A DNA stretch of 52,633 nt from the NCBI RefSeq assembly GCF_014650495.1, contig NZ_BMVB01000031.1:1-52633 (forward strand), in the 5' to 3' direction. Positions 33,601 through 41,282 of this stretch are shown here, piece after piece; the stretch's first letter is position 1; every line of letters starts with the position of its first letter. The DNA is from Streptomyces cinnamoneus (GTDB lineage: Bacteria; Actinomycetota; Actinomycetes; Streptomycetales; Streptomycetaceae). Below the pieces are notes generated by a model. It did no database searches. It saw only the letters and a program-made list of their open reading frames with translations, and had not been told where the DNA came from. Both the position numbers and the translations under genes were made by a program.

Positions 33601-33837
33601 GTAGCCCTGCATGGTGCGGAAGCGCGGGAAGACGTCCTTGAAGACGCGGGCCTCGATGTGGTGCGCACCCGGCATGCCGTTGGCGGTCGGCGGGCCCTCG
33701 TAGAAGACCCACTCGGGGCGGCCCTCGGACTGTTCGAGGGTGCGGGCGAAGGTCTTGCTCTCACGCCAGAATTCGAGCACGGCGTGCTCAAGGGCGGGCA
33801 GGTCGACCTGTGCGGGTACCTGGCGGTACTGCGTCAT
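30685..33837 (-). CDS. ileS: Isoleucyl-tRNA synthetase
   Basis: A 1050-aa class I synthetase charging tRNA-Ile. The HIGH-type motif reads GAHH (about residues 57-60, inside PTANGMPGAHHIEAR) and KMSKS appears as KMSKH near residue 600. The editing CP1 domain and a long anticodon-binding C-terminus are present. The motif context is that of the eukaryote-like IleS2 type seen in actinomycetes, which tends to be less sensitive to mupirocin. The ATG at 33837 follows GGAGGAAG. The frame stays open far upstream, but that region is the T-box leader and another gene. Translation is probably controlled by the T-box. Confidence 0.97.
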   Translation of the reverse strand: MTQYRQVPAQVDLPALEHAVLEFWRESKTFARTLEQSEGRPEWVFYEGPPTANGMPGAHHIEARVFKDVFPRFRTMQGYHVGRKAGWDCHGLPVELAVEKELGFNGKQDIEKYGIAEFNAKCRESVTRHTDAFAELTTRMGYWVDLDDAYRTMDPEYVQSVWWSLKEIFNKGLLVQDHRVAPWCPRCGTGLSDHELAQGYETVVDPSVFVRFPLTSGPLAGEASLLVWTTTPWTLVSNVAAAAHPDVTYVVATDGTEKLVVAEPLLEKALGEGWTATGRSFTGREMERWAYRRPFDLVELENANYVVNAEYVTTEDGTGLVHQAPAFGEDDLRTCRAYGLPVVNPVRPDGTFEEGLDLVGGLFFKKADEKLVADLTERGLLFKHIAYEHSYPHCWRCHTALLYYAQPSWYIRTTAIKDRLLEENEKTNWFPESVKHGRFGDWLNNNIDWALSRNRYWGTPLPIWRCEENHLTCVGSLAELTELTGTDQSGLDPHRPYIDDVTFTCTAEGCSHTAVRVPEVIDAWYDSGSMPFAQWGYPYKNKELFEQRYPAQFISEAIDQTRGWFYTLMAVGTLVFDKSSYENVVCLGHILAEDGRKMSKHLGNILQPIPLMDQHGADAVRWFMAAGGSPWAARRVGHGTIQEVVRKTLLTYWNTVAFQALYARTCGWAPSASDPAPADRPLIDRWLLGELHALTDQVTQAMESYDTQRAGKLLSAFVDDLSNWYVRRSRRRFWQGEPAALRTLHEVIETVTRLMAPLVPFITERVWQDLIVPVDPQAPASVHLSTWPKADTALIDPTLSQQMLLVRRLVELGRATRAESGVKTRQPLSRALVAAAGFETLGEELRAQIAEELNVSSLASLADSSAGAAGGGSLVDTTAKANFRALGKRFGKGVQAVAKAVAAADAAALSLALREGTASVVVDGETVTLAPDEVIITETPREGWSVASDSGATVALDLEITPELRRAGLARDAIRLIQEARKNSGLDVADRIALRWESTDADVVTALGEHASLIADEVLATDFAQGDADTSYGEPFVDEGLGLAFRLRKA

Positions 33838-34110
33838 CGGCTTCCTCCGGCGGAACGTCATTGCGCTGATCCGTCGGAGGGACGAGAACGCGCTCCTTCG
33901 GCGCTTCCCGCGGTACCACCCTCCTTGGCCGCAGGCGGATGCCTCCGGCCCCCTCATTGGGATCGCGATGCCGGTTCTACTGGCCCCGTGGGGCGTTCTT
34001 CCGACGGCTCGGGGGTGATCTTCACACCGCGCACACCCCCGGGCTCGCACCGTCCCCGGGTCGCTCATGGCTGCGTGCGGCGCTACTCGTCCCTTCCACG
34101 CCTTTCGCTG
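33838..34110 (-). promoter_or_regulatory. ileS T-box riboswitch (translational type)
   Basis: On the minus strand the canonical T-box block GGAGGGTGGTACCGCGG lies at about 33924-33908. Upstream, GGACGGTGCGAGCC fits Stem I, and AAGATCACC (around 34021) offers an AUC isoleucine specifier. No terminator follows. Instead CCCTCCGACGG (plus-strand 33871-33881) can pair with the ileS ribosome site CCGCCGGAGG (plus-strand 33844-33853) at 9 of 10 positions. The same CCCTCC can pair with GGAGGG of the T-box (plus-strand 33919-33924). Uncharged tRNA-Ile would thus free the ribosome site. A -10 box TACACT lies at 34122-34117. Confidence 0.9.
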
Positions 34111-34251
34111 CCGCCCAGTGTACGGGGCCGGGACGGACGGCACCCACCGATTACGGGGCCGGAGGCGGGTCACAACGGGCCGGGACCGGCGTGCCCCGTT
34201 GCCGCGTGCCCTGCGCCGATTTATCGTTCCCGCACGATTTGCGCGCAAGAT

Positions 34252-34259
34252 CATAAAAT
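34252..34259 (+). promoter_or_regulatory. Possible -10 region for the H1-like/TraR gene
   Basis: The AT-rich CATAAAAT stands out in this GC-rich DNA, 18 bases before the ATG at 34277. No matching -35 was found. It is divergent from the ileS promoter. Confidence 0.3.
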
Positions 34260-34276
34260 GTGAAGGGGTCGCGGCC

Positions 34277-36058
34277 ATGGCGGAGAAGTCAGCGGCGAAG
34301 CCACGCGCCGCTGCGGCGGCCAAAAAGCCCGAGGCGGCCCACAGGGCCGCCACGCCCGCCACGAAGCCGGCCAAGGCCGGATCGTCGAAGGCGGGGCCCG
34401 CCAAGAGGGCCGCTGCCAAGGCTGGAGCAGCCAAGGCCGCACCGGCCAAGAAGGCTGCCGCCAAGGCGGCGCCTGCCGGCAAGGCGGCCGGGGCCGGGGC
34501 ATCGAAGGGGGCCACTGTCGAGCGGACGGCCGGCGCTGGGGCCGATGCGCAGGGGGCAGCCCGCGCTGCGAAGGCAGCCGCCAAGACCGGAACGGCCAAG
34601 GCTGCGCCGGCCGAGAAGGCCGCGACCAAGGCCGGCGCGGCTGCGCCCGCGGCGAAGGCTGCCGCCGAGGCCGAGGCGGCCCAGCGCGCGCCTGCCAAAA
34701 AGACCCCCGCCGAGGCAGCCCAAGGCGCGCCTGCCAAAAAGACCCCCGCCGAGGCAGCCCAAGGCGCGCCCGCCAAGAAGACCCCCGCCAAGGCTGCACC
34801 AGCCGAGGCCGGAGCGGCCAAAACCGCGTCCGCCAAGAAATCCACTGCCAAGGCGGGCGCCACCGAAGCCGCGCCCGCCAGGAAGGCTGCGTCCAAGGCG
34901 GGCGCCACCGAGGACACGTCTGCCAGGAAGGCTGCGTCCAAGGCGGGCGCCACCAAGGCCGCGCCCGCCAGGAAGGCTGCGTCCAAGGCGGGCGCCACCA
35001 AGGCCGCGCCCGCCAAGCAGGCTGCGTCCAAGGCGGGCGCCACCAAGGCCGCGCCCGCCAAGCAGGCTGCGTCCAAGGCCGGCGCCACCAAAGCCGCGCC
35101 CGCCAAGAAGGCGGCATCCAAGGCCGGCGGCACCAAAGCCGCGCCCGCCACCAAAGCCCCGGCCAAGCCCGGTGCTGCCGAGAAGGCCGCAGGTGGCAAC
35201 CCCGGTGTCCCGGCCGCCGCCGTGGCAGCCGGCGCGGCCAAGGCCCCCTCCGCCAAGCCGGCGGCCAAGGCGGCCCCCGCCAACGACGCGGCGTCGGCGG
35301 CCCCCTCCGCCGAGCCGGCGGGCAAGGCGGCCGCCTCCGCCGAGCCGGCGGGCAGGGCGGCCGCCCCCGCCCGGGGGGCGAATGCCAAGGCGCCGGCGTC
35401 GGCCAAAAAAACGGCACCGGCCAAAAAGTCGGCATCGGCGGAGAAAACCGCCGTGGCGGGGAAGACTGCCACGGTGGCCGACGCCGCGCCCCCCGGCGAG
35501 GGGGCGGGGAAGGAAGCCGCCGAGGCGGCCGACAAGGCCGGCACGGCCAAAGAGTCCGCACCGGCCACCACGGCGGTGCCCGCTGAGGAGACGGGAGCCA
35601 GGACGGTGGCTGCGAAGAAGACCGCGAACAAGGTACCGGGCGCGCGCACCGCCGCCGCCGAGCCGGGGGTGCTGGCCGTACGGCCGGGCGAGGAACCCTG
35701 GTCGCCGGAGGAGGTGGCCGAGGCCCGCAGCGGGCTGGAGGGCGAGACGGTGCGGCTGCGCACCGAGATCGCCGCCGCCGAGCAGGCGATCAGCGGCCTC
35801 ATGCGCGACTCGGGCGACGGCGCCGGCGACGACCAGGCGGACACCGGCACCAAGAACATCACCCGGGAGCACGAGCTGGCCCTGGCCGCCAACGCCCGCG
35901 AGATGCTGCAGCAGACCGAGCGGGCGCTGGAGCGCCTGGACGCCGGTACGTACGGGCTCTGCGAGAACTGCGGCAAACCCATCGGCAAGGCCCGTATGCA
36001 GGCATTCCCCCGGGCCACCCTGTGCGTGGAGTGCAAGCAGCGGCAGGAACGTCGCTGA
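34277..36058 (+). CDS. Histone H1-like protein with C-terminal DksA/TraR zinc finger
   Basis: A 593-aa fusion. About 450 N-terminal residues are almost only Ala, Lys, Pro, Gly and Thr, with AAKKA-type repeats like histone H1 tails and the mycobacterial HupB tail. They include three 13-aa units (EAAQGAPAKKTPA) and about seven 15-aa units (KAGATKAAPAKKAAS). The C-terminal 110 residues are a DksA/TraR domain: a coiled-coil pair, then a C4 zinc finger (Cys562, 565, 583, 586). The ATG at 34277 follows GAAGGGG. It probably binds DNA non-specifically through the tail; whether the finger domain touches RNA polymerase is unknown. It is divergent from ileS, with lspA 64 bases downstream. Confidence 0.85.
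   Translation: MAEKSAAKPRAAAAAKKPEAAHRAATPATKPAKAGSSKAGPAKRAAAKAGAAKAAPAKKAAAKAAPAGKAAGAGASKGATVERTAGAGADAQGAARAAKAAAKTGTAKAAPAEKAATKAGAAAPAAKAAAEAEAAQRAPAKKTPAEAAQGAPAKKTPAEAAQGAPAKKTPAKAAPAEAGAAKTASAKKSTAKAGATEAAPARKAASKAGATEDTSARKAASKAGATKAAPARKAASKAGATKAAPAKQAASKAGATKAAPAKQAASKAGATKAAPAKKAASKAGGTKAAPATKAPAKPGAAEKAAGGNPGVPAAAVAAGAAKAPSAKPAAKAAPANDAASAAPSAEPAGKAAASAEPAGRAAAPARGANAKAPASAKKTAPAKKSASAEKTAVAGKTATVADAAPPGEGAGKEAAEAADKAGTAKESAPATTAVPAEETGARTVAAKKTANKVPGARTAAAEPGVLAVRPGEEPWSPEEVAEARSGLEGETVRLRTEIAAAEQAISGLMRDSGDGAGDDQADTGTKNITREHELALAANAREMLQQTERALERLDAGTYGLCENCGKPIGKARMQAFPRATLCVECKQRQERR
34673..34789 (+). repeat. Three 39-bp in-frame tandem repeats
   Basis: Units start at 34673, 34712 and 34751 and encode EAAQ(R/G)APAKKTPA. 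They are nearly identical at DNA level, which implies recent duplication. Confidence 0.9.
34850..35152 (+). repeat. About seven 45-bp in-frame tandem repeats
   Basis: Units start at 34850, 34895, 34940, 34985, 35030, 35075 and 35120 (last partial) and encode KAGATKAAPA(R/K)(K/Q)AAS. Units 4 and 5 are identical at DNA level. Copy number probably varies between strains. Confidence 0.92.
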
Positions 36059-36122
36059 CCGCCCCGGCAGTGCGTGCCGTACCCTCGTCCTCAGCCAGCA
36101 GGGACGACATCCAGGGACTCAC

Positions 36123-36698
36123 GTGACTGAGGCGGAACAGGCCGGGCGGCCCACCGAACCCACCGGGCCCACCGGTGCGACGGCGACGGCCGACGGGAGC
36201 GGCGAGCCCAAGGGCAGGCGGCGCATCGCCGTGCTGCTCGTGGTGGCCGCCTTCGCATACCTCCTCGACCTGGGCAGCAAGCTGTTCGTGGTGGCCGAGC
36301 TGGAGCACCACGACCCCATCCAGGTGATCGGCACCTGGCTGCAGTTCGAGGTCGTGCGCAACCGCGGCGCGGCCTTCGGGATCGGCGAGGCGATGACGAT
36401 CGTGTTCACGGTCATCGCCACCGCCGTGATCGTGGCCATTGCCCGCATCGCCCGCAAGCTCTACAGCCTCCCGTGGGCGATCGCCCTCGGCCTGCTGCTC
36501 GGCGGTGCCTTCGGCAACCTCACCGACCGGCTCTTCCGCTCGCCCGGCGGCTTCGAGGGCGGGGTGGTGGACTTCATCGCCCCCGCCCACTTCGCCGTCT
36601 TCAACCTCGCCGACTCCGCGATCGTCTGCGGCGGCTTCCTGATCGTGATCCTCTCGTTCCGGGGCCTGGACCCGGACGGCACCGTCCACGAGGACTGA
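36123..36698 (+). CDS. lspA: Lipoprotein signal peptidase LspA
   Basis: A 191-aa membrane aspartic protease (signal peptidase II) with four helices that cleaves prolipoproteins before the lipidated Cys. The catalytic Asp residues lie in GGAFGNLTDRLFR and VFNLADSAIVCGG, and NRGAAFGIGE is the conserved loop. A Thr/Gly-rich N-terminal extension of about 35 residues is typical of actinomycetes. The GTG at 36123 has only a modest AGGGA site. rluD follows at 36751. Confidence 0.95.
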   Translation: MTEAEQAGRPTEPTGPTGATATADGSGEPKGRRRIAVLLVVAAFAYLLDLGSKLFVVAELEHHDPIQVIGTWLQFEVVRNRGAAFGIGEAMTIVFTVIATAVIVAIARIARKLYSLPWAIALGLLLGGAFGNLTDRLFRSPGGFEGGVVDFIAPAHFAVFNLADSAIVCGGFLIVILSFRGLDPDGTVHED

Positions 36699-36713
36699 GC
36701 CGCACAAGGCCCC

Positions 36714-36736
36714 GGACGGGGATGCCCCGCCCGTCC
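36714..36736 (+). terminator. Weak hairpin between lspA and rluD
   Basis: GGACGGG (36714-36720) and CCCGTCC (36730-36736) form a 7-bp stem with a 9-base loop and no T-tract. lspA and rluD may still be co-transcribed. Confidence 0.3.
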
Positions 36737-36750
36737 GTCATACTCGACGG

Positions 36751-37692
36751 GTGAGCACCATTCCCGAGATCCGCGCCCTTCCCGTACCCGACGGCCTGGA
36801 GGGCGAGCGCGTCGACGCGGCGATCGCCCGCATGTTCGGCTTCTCCCGCACCAAGGCCGCCGAGCTGGCGGCCGCGGGCAAGGTCCAGCTCGACGGGGCC
36901 GAGGCCGGGAAATCCGACCGGGTCACCGGCGGCGCCTGGCTGGAGGTCGAGATGCCCGCGCCGCCCGCGCCGGTGCAGATCGTCGCCGAGCCGGTCGAGG
37001 GCATGGAGATCGTCCACGACGACGACGACATCGTCGTCATCGTCAAGCCGGTCGGCGTGGCCGCGCACCCCAGCCCCGGCTGGACGGGCCCCACCGTGAT
37101 CGGCGGGCTCGCCGCCGCCGGCTACCGCATCTCCACCTCCGGTGCCGCCGAGCGCCAGGGCATCGTGCACCGCCTGGACGTCGGCACCTCCGGCCTGATG
37201 GTCGTCGCCAAGTCCGAGCGCGCCTACACCCTGCTCAAGCAGCAGTTCCGCGAGCGCACGGTCGACAAGCGCTACCACTCGCTCGTCCAGGGCCACCCGG
37301 ACCCGATGAGCGGCACCATCGACGCCCCCATCGGCCGCCACCCCAACCACGACTACAAGTGGGCGGTCACGGCCGAGGGCAAGCCGTCGGTGACCCACTA
37401 CGACCTCATCGAGGCGTTCCGGGCCGCCAGCCTCCTGGACATCAAGCTGGAGACGGGCCGTACGCACCAGATCCGCGTGCACATGGCCGCCCACCGCCAC
37501 CCGTGCGTCGGCGACCTCACCTACGGCGCCGACCCCACCATCGCCAAGCGGCTGAAGCTCACCCGCCAGTGGCTGCACGCCGTGCGGCTCGGCTTCGAGC
37601 ACCCGGGCGACGGCCGCTGGGTGGAGTTCGAGAGCGACTACCCCGCCGACCTGCAGTACGCCCTGGACACGGTGCGCGCCGAAAGCTCCTGA
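36751..37692 (+). CDS. rluD: RluA/RluD-family 23S rRNA pseudouridine synthase
   Basis: A 313-aa enzyme converting uridine to pseudouridine in RNA. An S4 RNA-binding domain occupies about residues 15-75. The catalytic block is GIVHRLDVGTSGLMVVAKS, whose Asp is the nucleophile, and GRTHQIRVHMA is the second RluA-family motif. The GTG at 36751 has a weak ribosome site. The exact sites (E. coli RluD modifies helix 69) are inferred from family; RluC-type specificity is possible. Confidence 0.9.
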   Translation: MSTIPEIRALPVPDGLEGERVDAAIARMFGFSRTKAAELAAAGKVQLDGAEAGKSDRVTGGAWLEVEMPAPPAPVQIVAEPVEGMEIVHDDDDIVVIVKPVGVAAHPSPGWTGPTVIGGLAAAGYRISTSGAAERQGIVHRLDVGTSGLMVVAKSERAYTLLKQQFRERTVDKRYHSLVQGHPDPMSGTIDAPIGRHPNHDYKWAVTAEGKPSVTHYDLIEAFRAASLLDIKLETGRTHQIRVHMAAHRHPCVGDLTYGADPTIAKRLKLTRQWLHAVRLGFEHPGDGRWVEFESDYPADLQYALDTVRAESS

Positions 37693-37778
37693 GCGGGCGG
37701 TGCCCGTGAGGCGGGCGGGAGGCGCGTGAGGCAGGCTGGAAGCCTGTTCGACCGCGCCGACCCGCCCGGAGGGCATCC

Positions 37779-39371
37779 GTGGACCAGCTCGCGCTGCTCT
37801 TCGTGCTGCTGCTCGGCGCGCTGGTCACGGTGCCCCTGGGGGACCGGCTGGGCGTGCCGTCCCCGGTCCTGATGACGATCGGCGGGATCGTCCTGGCGCT
37901 GCTGCCGTTCGTGCCCACCGTGAACATCGCGCCGGAGTTCATCCTCCCGCTGGTCCTGCCGCCCCTGCTCTACGCCACCGCCCAGCGCACCTCGTGGCGT
38001 CAGTTCGCGGCCAACAAACGACCGATCTTCCTGCTGGCGGTCGCGCTCGTCTTCGTCACCACCGCGGCCGTCGCCGCCGTCGCCAACGCGATCGTGCCCG
38101 GCCTCTCGCTGGCCGCCGCCGTGGCGCTGGGCGCGCTCGTGGCCCCGCCGGACCCGGTCGCCGCCACCGCCGTCGCGGGTTCCCTGGGACTGCCGCGCCG
38201 TCTGGTCTCCATCCTGGAGGGCGAGGGGCTCTTCAACGACGTCACGGCCATCGTGCTCTACCACGTGGCCATCGCGGCCGCCGTCAGCGGCCACTTCTCG
38301 CTGCCGAGGGCGCTCGCCGAGCTGGTGCTGTCCGCCGTGGTCGCCGTCGCCGTCGGCCTCGGGCTCGGCTGGGCGGCCAAACGGCTGATGGACGTCCTCG
38401 GCGACGCCACCCTCCAGATCGGCCTCACCCTGCTGGTGCCGTTCGTCTCCTACGTCCTGGCCGAGGAGCTCAAGGGCTCCGGCGTGCTCGCGGTCCTCAC
38501 CACCGCCCTCTTCCTGGCCGAGTACGCCCACGACCCCGACGACGTCCTCGGCCGGCTGGCCGGGCACACCTTCTGGGAGGTCGTCGACACCCTCGTCACC
38601 GGCGCCGCCTTCGGCCTCGTCGGCCTGGAGCTGCACAACGCCGTCAGCACCGCCTCCGGCCGCTGGGGCGAGATGCTGGGCATCGGCGCCGCCATCGTGG
38701 CCGTGGTGGTGGGCGTACGGCTGCTGTGGCTGCTGCCCGCGGCATGGCTGACCAAGAAGCTGCACAAGCGCCGGGACACCGAGGAGGAGGTCCTGCTGAG
38801 CTGGCGCGAGACGGTGGTGACGTGGTGGTCGGGGATGCGCGGCGTGGCCACCGTGGCGCTCGCCCTGGCCATCCCCCTGACCATGGAGAACAAGACCCCC
38901 TTCCCGGCCCGGGACGAGATCCTCTTCATCGCCTTCGCCGTCATCATCGCCACCCTCGTCGTCCAGGGCCTGACCCTGCCCTGGCTGGTCCGGCTGCTGG
39001 GGGTGCGCGCCGACACCGACGCGAGCCGGGAGCTGGAGCGGCAGCTGGCCGCCCGGGCGGCGAAGGCGGCCCGGCACCGCCTGCTGGAGATCGTGGAGGA
39101 CGAGGACCTCCCCGAGGACATGATGGAGATGCTCGGCCGGCGCGCCTACGACATGGGTGCCCGCATCAGCCCCGACATGGTCGACGAGGAGCGTCGCGAC
39201 GCCCACGCGCAGCGCGTGGAGCGGCTGCGGACCCTCCACCGGGTGCAGGGGCAGCTGCTGTCGGCGGCCCGGCACGAGGTGCTGGCGGCCCGCAGCGAAC
39301 CGGGAATGGACCCCGAGGTGGTGGACAGGGTGCTGCGGCACCTGGACGACCGCACCCTGCGCGGGATCTGA
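37779..39371 (+). CDS. CPA1-family Na+/H+ antiporter
   Basis: A 530-aa monovalent cation/proton antiporter with about twelve helices and a cytoplasmic tail of about 130 residues. Family motifs are LVLPPLLYATAQRT, APPDPVAATAVAGSLGLPRR and ILEGEGLFNDVTAIVLYHVA, the latter carrying the conserved acidic transport residues. The tail is rich in Arg/Glu helices. The GTG at 37779 follows GGAGGG. It should help pH and sodium homeostasis. Ion preference (Na+, K+, Li+) is not readable. Confidence 0.92.
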   Translation: MDQLALLFVLLLGALVTVPLGDRLGVPSPVLMTIGGIVLALLPFVPTVNIAPEFILPLVLPPLLYATAQRTSWRQFAANKRPIFLLAVALVFVTTAAVAAVANAIVPGLSLAAAVALGALVAPPDPVAATAVAGSLGLPRRLVSILEGEGLFNDVTAIVLYHVAIAAAVSGHFSLPRALAELVLSAVVAVAVGLGLGWAAKRLMDVLGDATLQIGLTLLVPFVSYVLAEELKGSGVLAVLTTALFLAEYAHDPDDVLGRLAGHTFWEVVDTLVTGAAFGLVGLELHNAVSTASGRWGEMLGIGAAIVAVVVGVRLLWLLPAAWLTKKLHKRRDTEEEVLLSWRETVVTWWSGMRGVATVALALAIPLTMENKTPFPARDEILFIAFAVIIATLVVQGLTLPWLVRLLGVRADTDASRELERQLAARAAKAARHRLLEIVEDEDLPEDMMEMLGRRAYDMGARISPDMVDEERRDAHAQRVERLRTLHRVQGQLLSAARHEVLAARSEPGMDPEVVDRVLRHLDDRTLRGI

Positions 39372-39407
39372 GCGGCCGCTCCCCGGCCCGGCCTCCCGTC
39401 GCGCCCC

Positions 39408-39476
39408 CTCACGTCGTGCCCCGGCCCGGCCTCACGTCGTGCCCCGGCCCGGCCTCACGTCGTGCCCGGGCCCGGC
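39408..39476. repeat. 23-bp tandem repeat at the end of the mscS-like gene
   Basis: CTCACGTCGTGCC recurs at 39408, 39431 and 39454, each followed by CCGGCCCGGC or a close variant. The third copy contains the stop codon of the minus-strand channel gene, so the two outer copies look like duplications of its 3-prime end. A further decayed half-copy (CTCCCGTCGCGCC) lies at 39393. Confidence 0.85.
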
Positions 39477-40558
39477 CCGATGTCCTCCGCGGTCGGCGGC
39501 ACCTGCCGGCGGTCGGGCGCCTCCTCCAGTCCCGGGGCCGGCGCGGTGTTGATCCGGGGGAGGGCGTACGGGTGCTCCCGCCGCAGCCACGACACCATCT
39601 CCTCGCGCACCACGCAGCGCAGGGTCCAGACGTCGTCGGCGTCCTTGGCGGTCACCAGCGCCCGCACCTGGATCGTGGAGGGCGTGGTGTCGGTGACCAC
39701 CAGGCTCCAGGCACGGCCGTCCCACTCGGGCGACAGCTTGAGCACCTGGTGGAGCCGCTCGCGCATCAGGTCCATCGGAGCCGTGTGGTCGAGGTGGAAG
39801 AAGACCGTGCCCGTCATCCGGGGGTTGCCCCGCGACCAGTTCTCGAACGGACGGCTGGTGAAGTACGACACCGGCATGGTGATCCGCCGCTCGTCCCAGG
39901 TGGTCACCACCAGATAGGTGAGCGTGATCTCCTCGACGGTGCCCCACTCGCCGCCCACCACGACCGTGTCGCCGATGCGCACCATGTCCCCGAAGGCGAT
40001 CTGCAGCCCCGCGAAGAGGTTGCCCAGCGTGGACTGCGCGGCCACACCGGCGACGATGCCGATCAGCCCGGCCGAGGCCAGCAGTGAGGTGCCCACGGTC
40101 CGCATGGCGGGGAAGGTCAGCAGCATCGCCGCCACCGCCACCACCGCCACGGCCGCCGTGACGACCCGCCGGATCAGGGTGACCTGCGTCCGCACCCGGC
40201 GCATCCGGGCCGCATCCCGGGCCCCGGCGGCGTACCGGGCGTAGCCGGCCTCCACGACGGCCGTGGCCAGCCGTACGGCCAGCCAGGCGCACGCCCCGAT
40301 CAGCGCCAGGGTCAGCACCTGGGCGATGACGTCCTCGTGCTCCTCGGCCAGCTTCGCCGAGGGGTATCCGCCGCGCAGCAGCGCCACGCACAGCACCAGC
40401 CGCAGCGGCATCCGGCAGCGGCGCAGCAGACCCCACAGCGGGGCCTCCGGATGCCTCTCGGCGATCCGGCGCACGACTTGGTCGGCGATCCAGCCGATCA
40501 CGACCGTGACGAGCAGCGCCCCGCCGACGACCGCCAGGGGACGCAATATGTCCTCCAT
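39455..40558 (-). CDS. MscS-family mechanosensitive channel
   Basis: A 367-aa membrane protein. About four helices precede the pore-lining helix region TSLLASAGLIGIVAGVAAQS, and the MscS beta domain follows with GDMVRIGDTVVVGGEWGTVEEI and ITMPVSYFTSRPFENWS. It releases solutes on osmotic downshock. The ATG at 40558 lies 10 bases after AAGGAG; a GTG two codons upstream at 40564 is the alternative. The 3-prime end lies in 23-bp tandem repeats. It is convergent with the antiporter gene. Confidence 0.92.
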   Translation of the reverse strand: MEDILRPLAVVGGALLVTVVIGWIADQVVRRIAERHPEAPLWGLLRRCRMPLRLVLCVALLRGGYPSAKLAEEHEDVIAQVLTLALIGACAWLAVRLATAVVEAGYARYAAGARDAARMRRVRTQVTLIRRVVTAAVAVVAVAAMLLTFPAMRTVGTSLLASAGLIGIVAGVAAQSTLGNLFAGLQIAFGDMVRIGDTVVVGGEWGTVEEITLTYLVVTTWDERRITMPVSYFTSRPFENWSRGNPRMTGTVFFHLDHTAPMDLMRERLHQVLKLSPEWDGRAWSLVVTDTTPSTIQVRALVTAKDADDVWTLRCVVREEMVSWLRREHPYALPRINTAPAPGLEEAPDRRQVPPTAEDIGPGPGTT

Positions 40559-40660
40559 GGGCACCAGGCTCCTTCCGGCGTCCTGCCGGCGCGCGCCCCC
40601 TCCGACCGTAGCTGGCACGATGGGGGGCACGCGATCCAGCTGTAAGGAAGTGACTATCCA

Positions 40661-41257
40661 GTGCCGTCCCCTACCACGATTCTCCTGTTCCATTCGGCCT
40701 ACGGCCTGCGGCCCGCGGTCCACGCCGCCGCCGAGCGGCTGCGCGCCGCCGGGCACGAGGTGCACGTGCCGGACCTCTACGGGGGACGCACGGCGGAGAC
40801 CGTCGAGGACGGCATGGCGATCAAGGACGAGATCGGCCGCGAGGAACTGCTGCGCCGCGCGGTGACCGCCGCCGCGCCGCTGTCGGACCGGGGCCTGGTC
40901 TACGCGGGGTTCTCGCTCGGCGGCTCCGTCGCCCAGAACCTGGCGCTGGGCGACGAGAAGGCCCGCGGCCTGCTGCTCCTGCACGGCACCTCCGACCTGC
41001 CCGAGGACGCGGCCGTGGACGAGCTGCCCGTCCAGCTGCACGTGGCGGACCCCGACCCGTTCGAGCCGCACGACTGGCTCAACGCCTGGTACCTGCGGAT
41101 GCAGCGCGCGGGCGCGGACGTGGAGGTGCACCGGTACCGGGGCGCCGGGCACCTGTTCACCGATCCCGAGCTGGCGGACTACGACGCACAGGCGGCCGAC
41201 GCCACGTGGAAGGTGGCGCTGGCGTTCCTGGAGGAGATCGCGGACGGGCCCGCCTGA
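40661..41257 (+). CDS. Dienelactone hydrolase-like alpha/beta hydrolase
   Basis: A 198-aa alpha/beta hydrolase of the dienelactone hydrolase group. The nucleophile elbow is AGFSLGG with Ser where classical dienelactone hydrolases have Cys. The acid probably lies near VADPDPFEP and the His in GAGHLFTDPELADYD. The GTG at 40661 has a GGAAG site 10 bases upstream. The substrate is unknown; the family includes many uncharacterised esterases. It is divergent from the mscS-like gene and convergent with phoD. Confidence 0.85.
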   Translation: MPSPTTILLFHSAYGLRPAVHAAAERLRAAGHEVHVPDLYGGRTAETVEDGMAIKDEIGREELLRRAVTAAAPLSDRGLVYAGFSLGGSVAQNLALGDEKARGLLLLHGTSDLPEDAAVDELPVQLHVADPDPFEPHDWLNAWYLRMQRAGADVEVHRYRGAGHLFTDPELADYDAQAADATWKVALAFLEEIADGPA

Positions 41258-41259
41258 GC

Positions 41260-41278
41260 CCGTCCGGCGACCGGGCGG
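41260..41278. terminator. Possible bidirectional terminator between the hydrolase and phoD
   Basis: CCGTCCGG (41260-41267), the loop CGA and CCGGGCGG (41271-41278) make an 8-bp stem with one G-T pair, in the 25 bases between two convergent stops. There is no T-tract. Confidence 0.4.
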
Positions 41279-41282
41279 TGCC

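Noticed and set aside
33838..36036. Very long minus-strand open frame continuing upstream of ileS, opposite the H1-like/TraR gene
   Set aside because: It is the complement of Ala/Lys-rich repeats in GC-rich DNA, crosses the T-box leader, and has no start context. The plus-strand gene ends in a real zinc-finger domain.
39190..39372. Possible extra gene in the Arg/Glu-rich antiporter tail
   Set aside because: It is in frame with the transporter, and such cytoplasmic tails are normal for the family.
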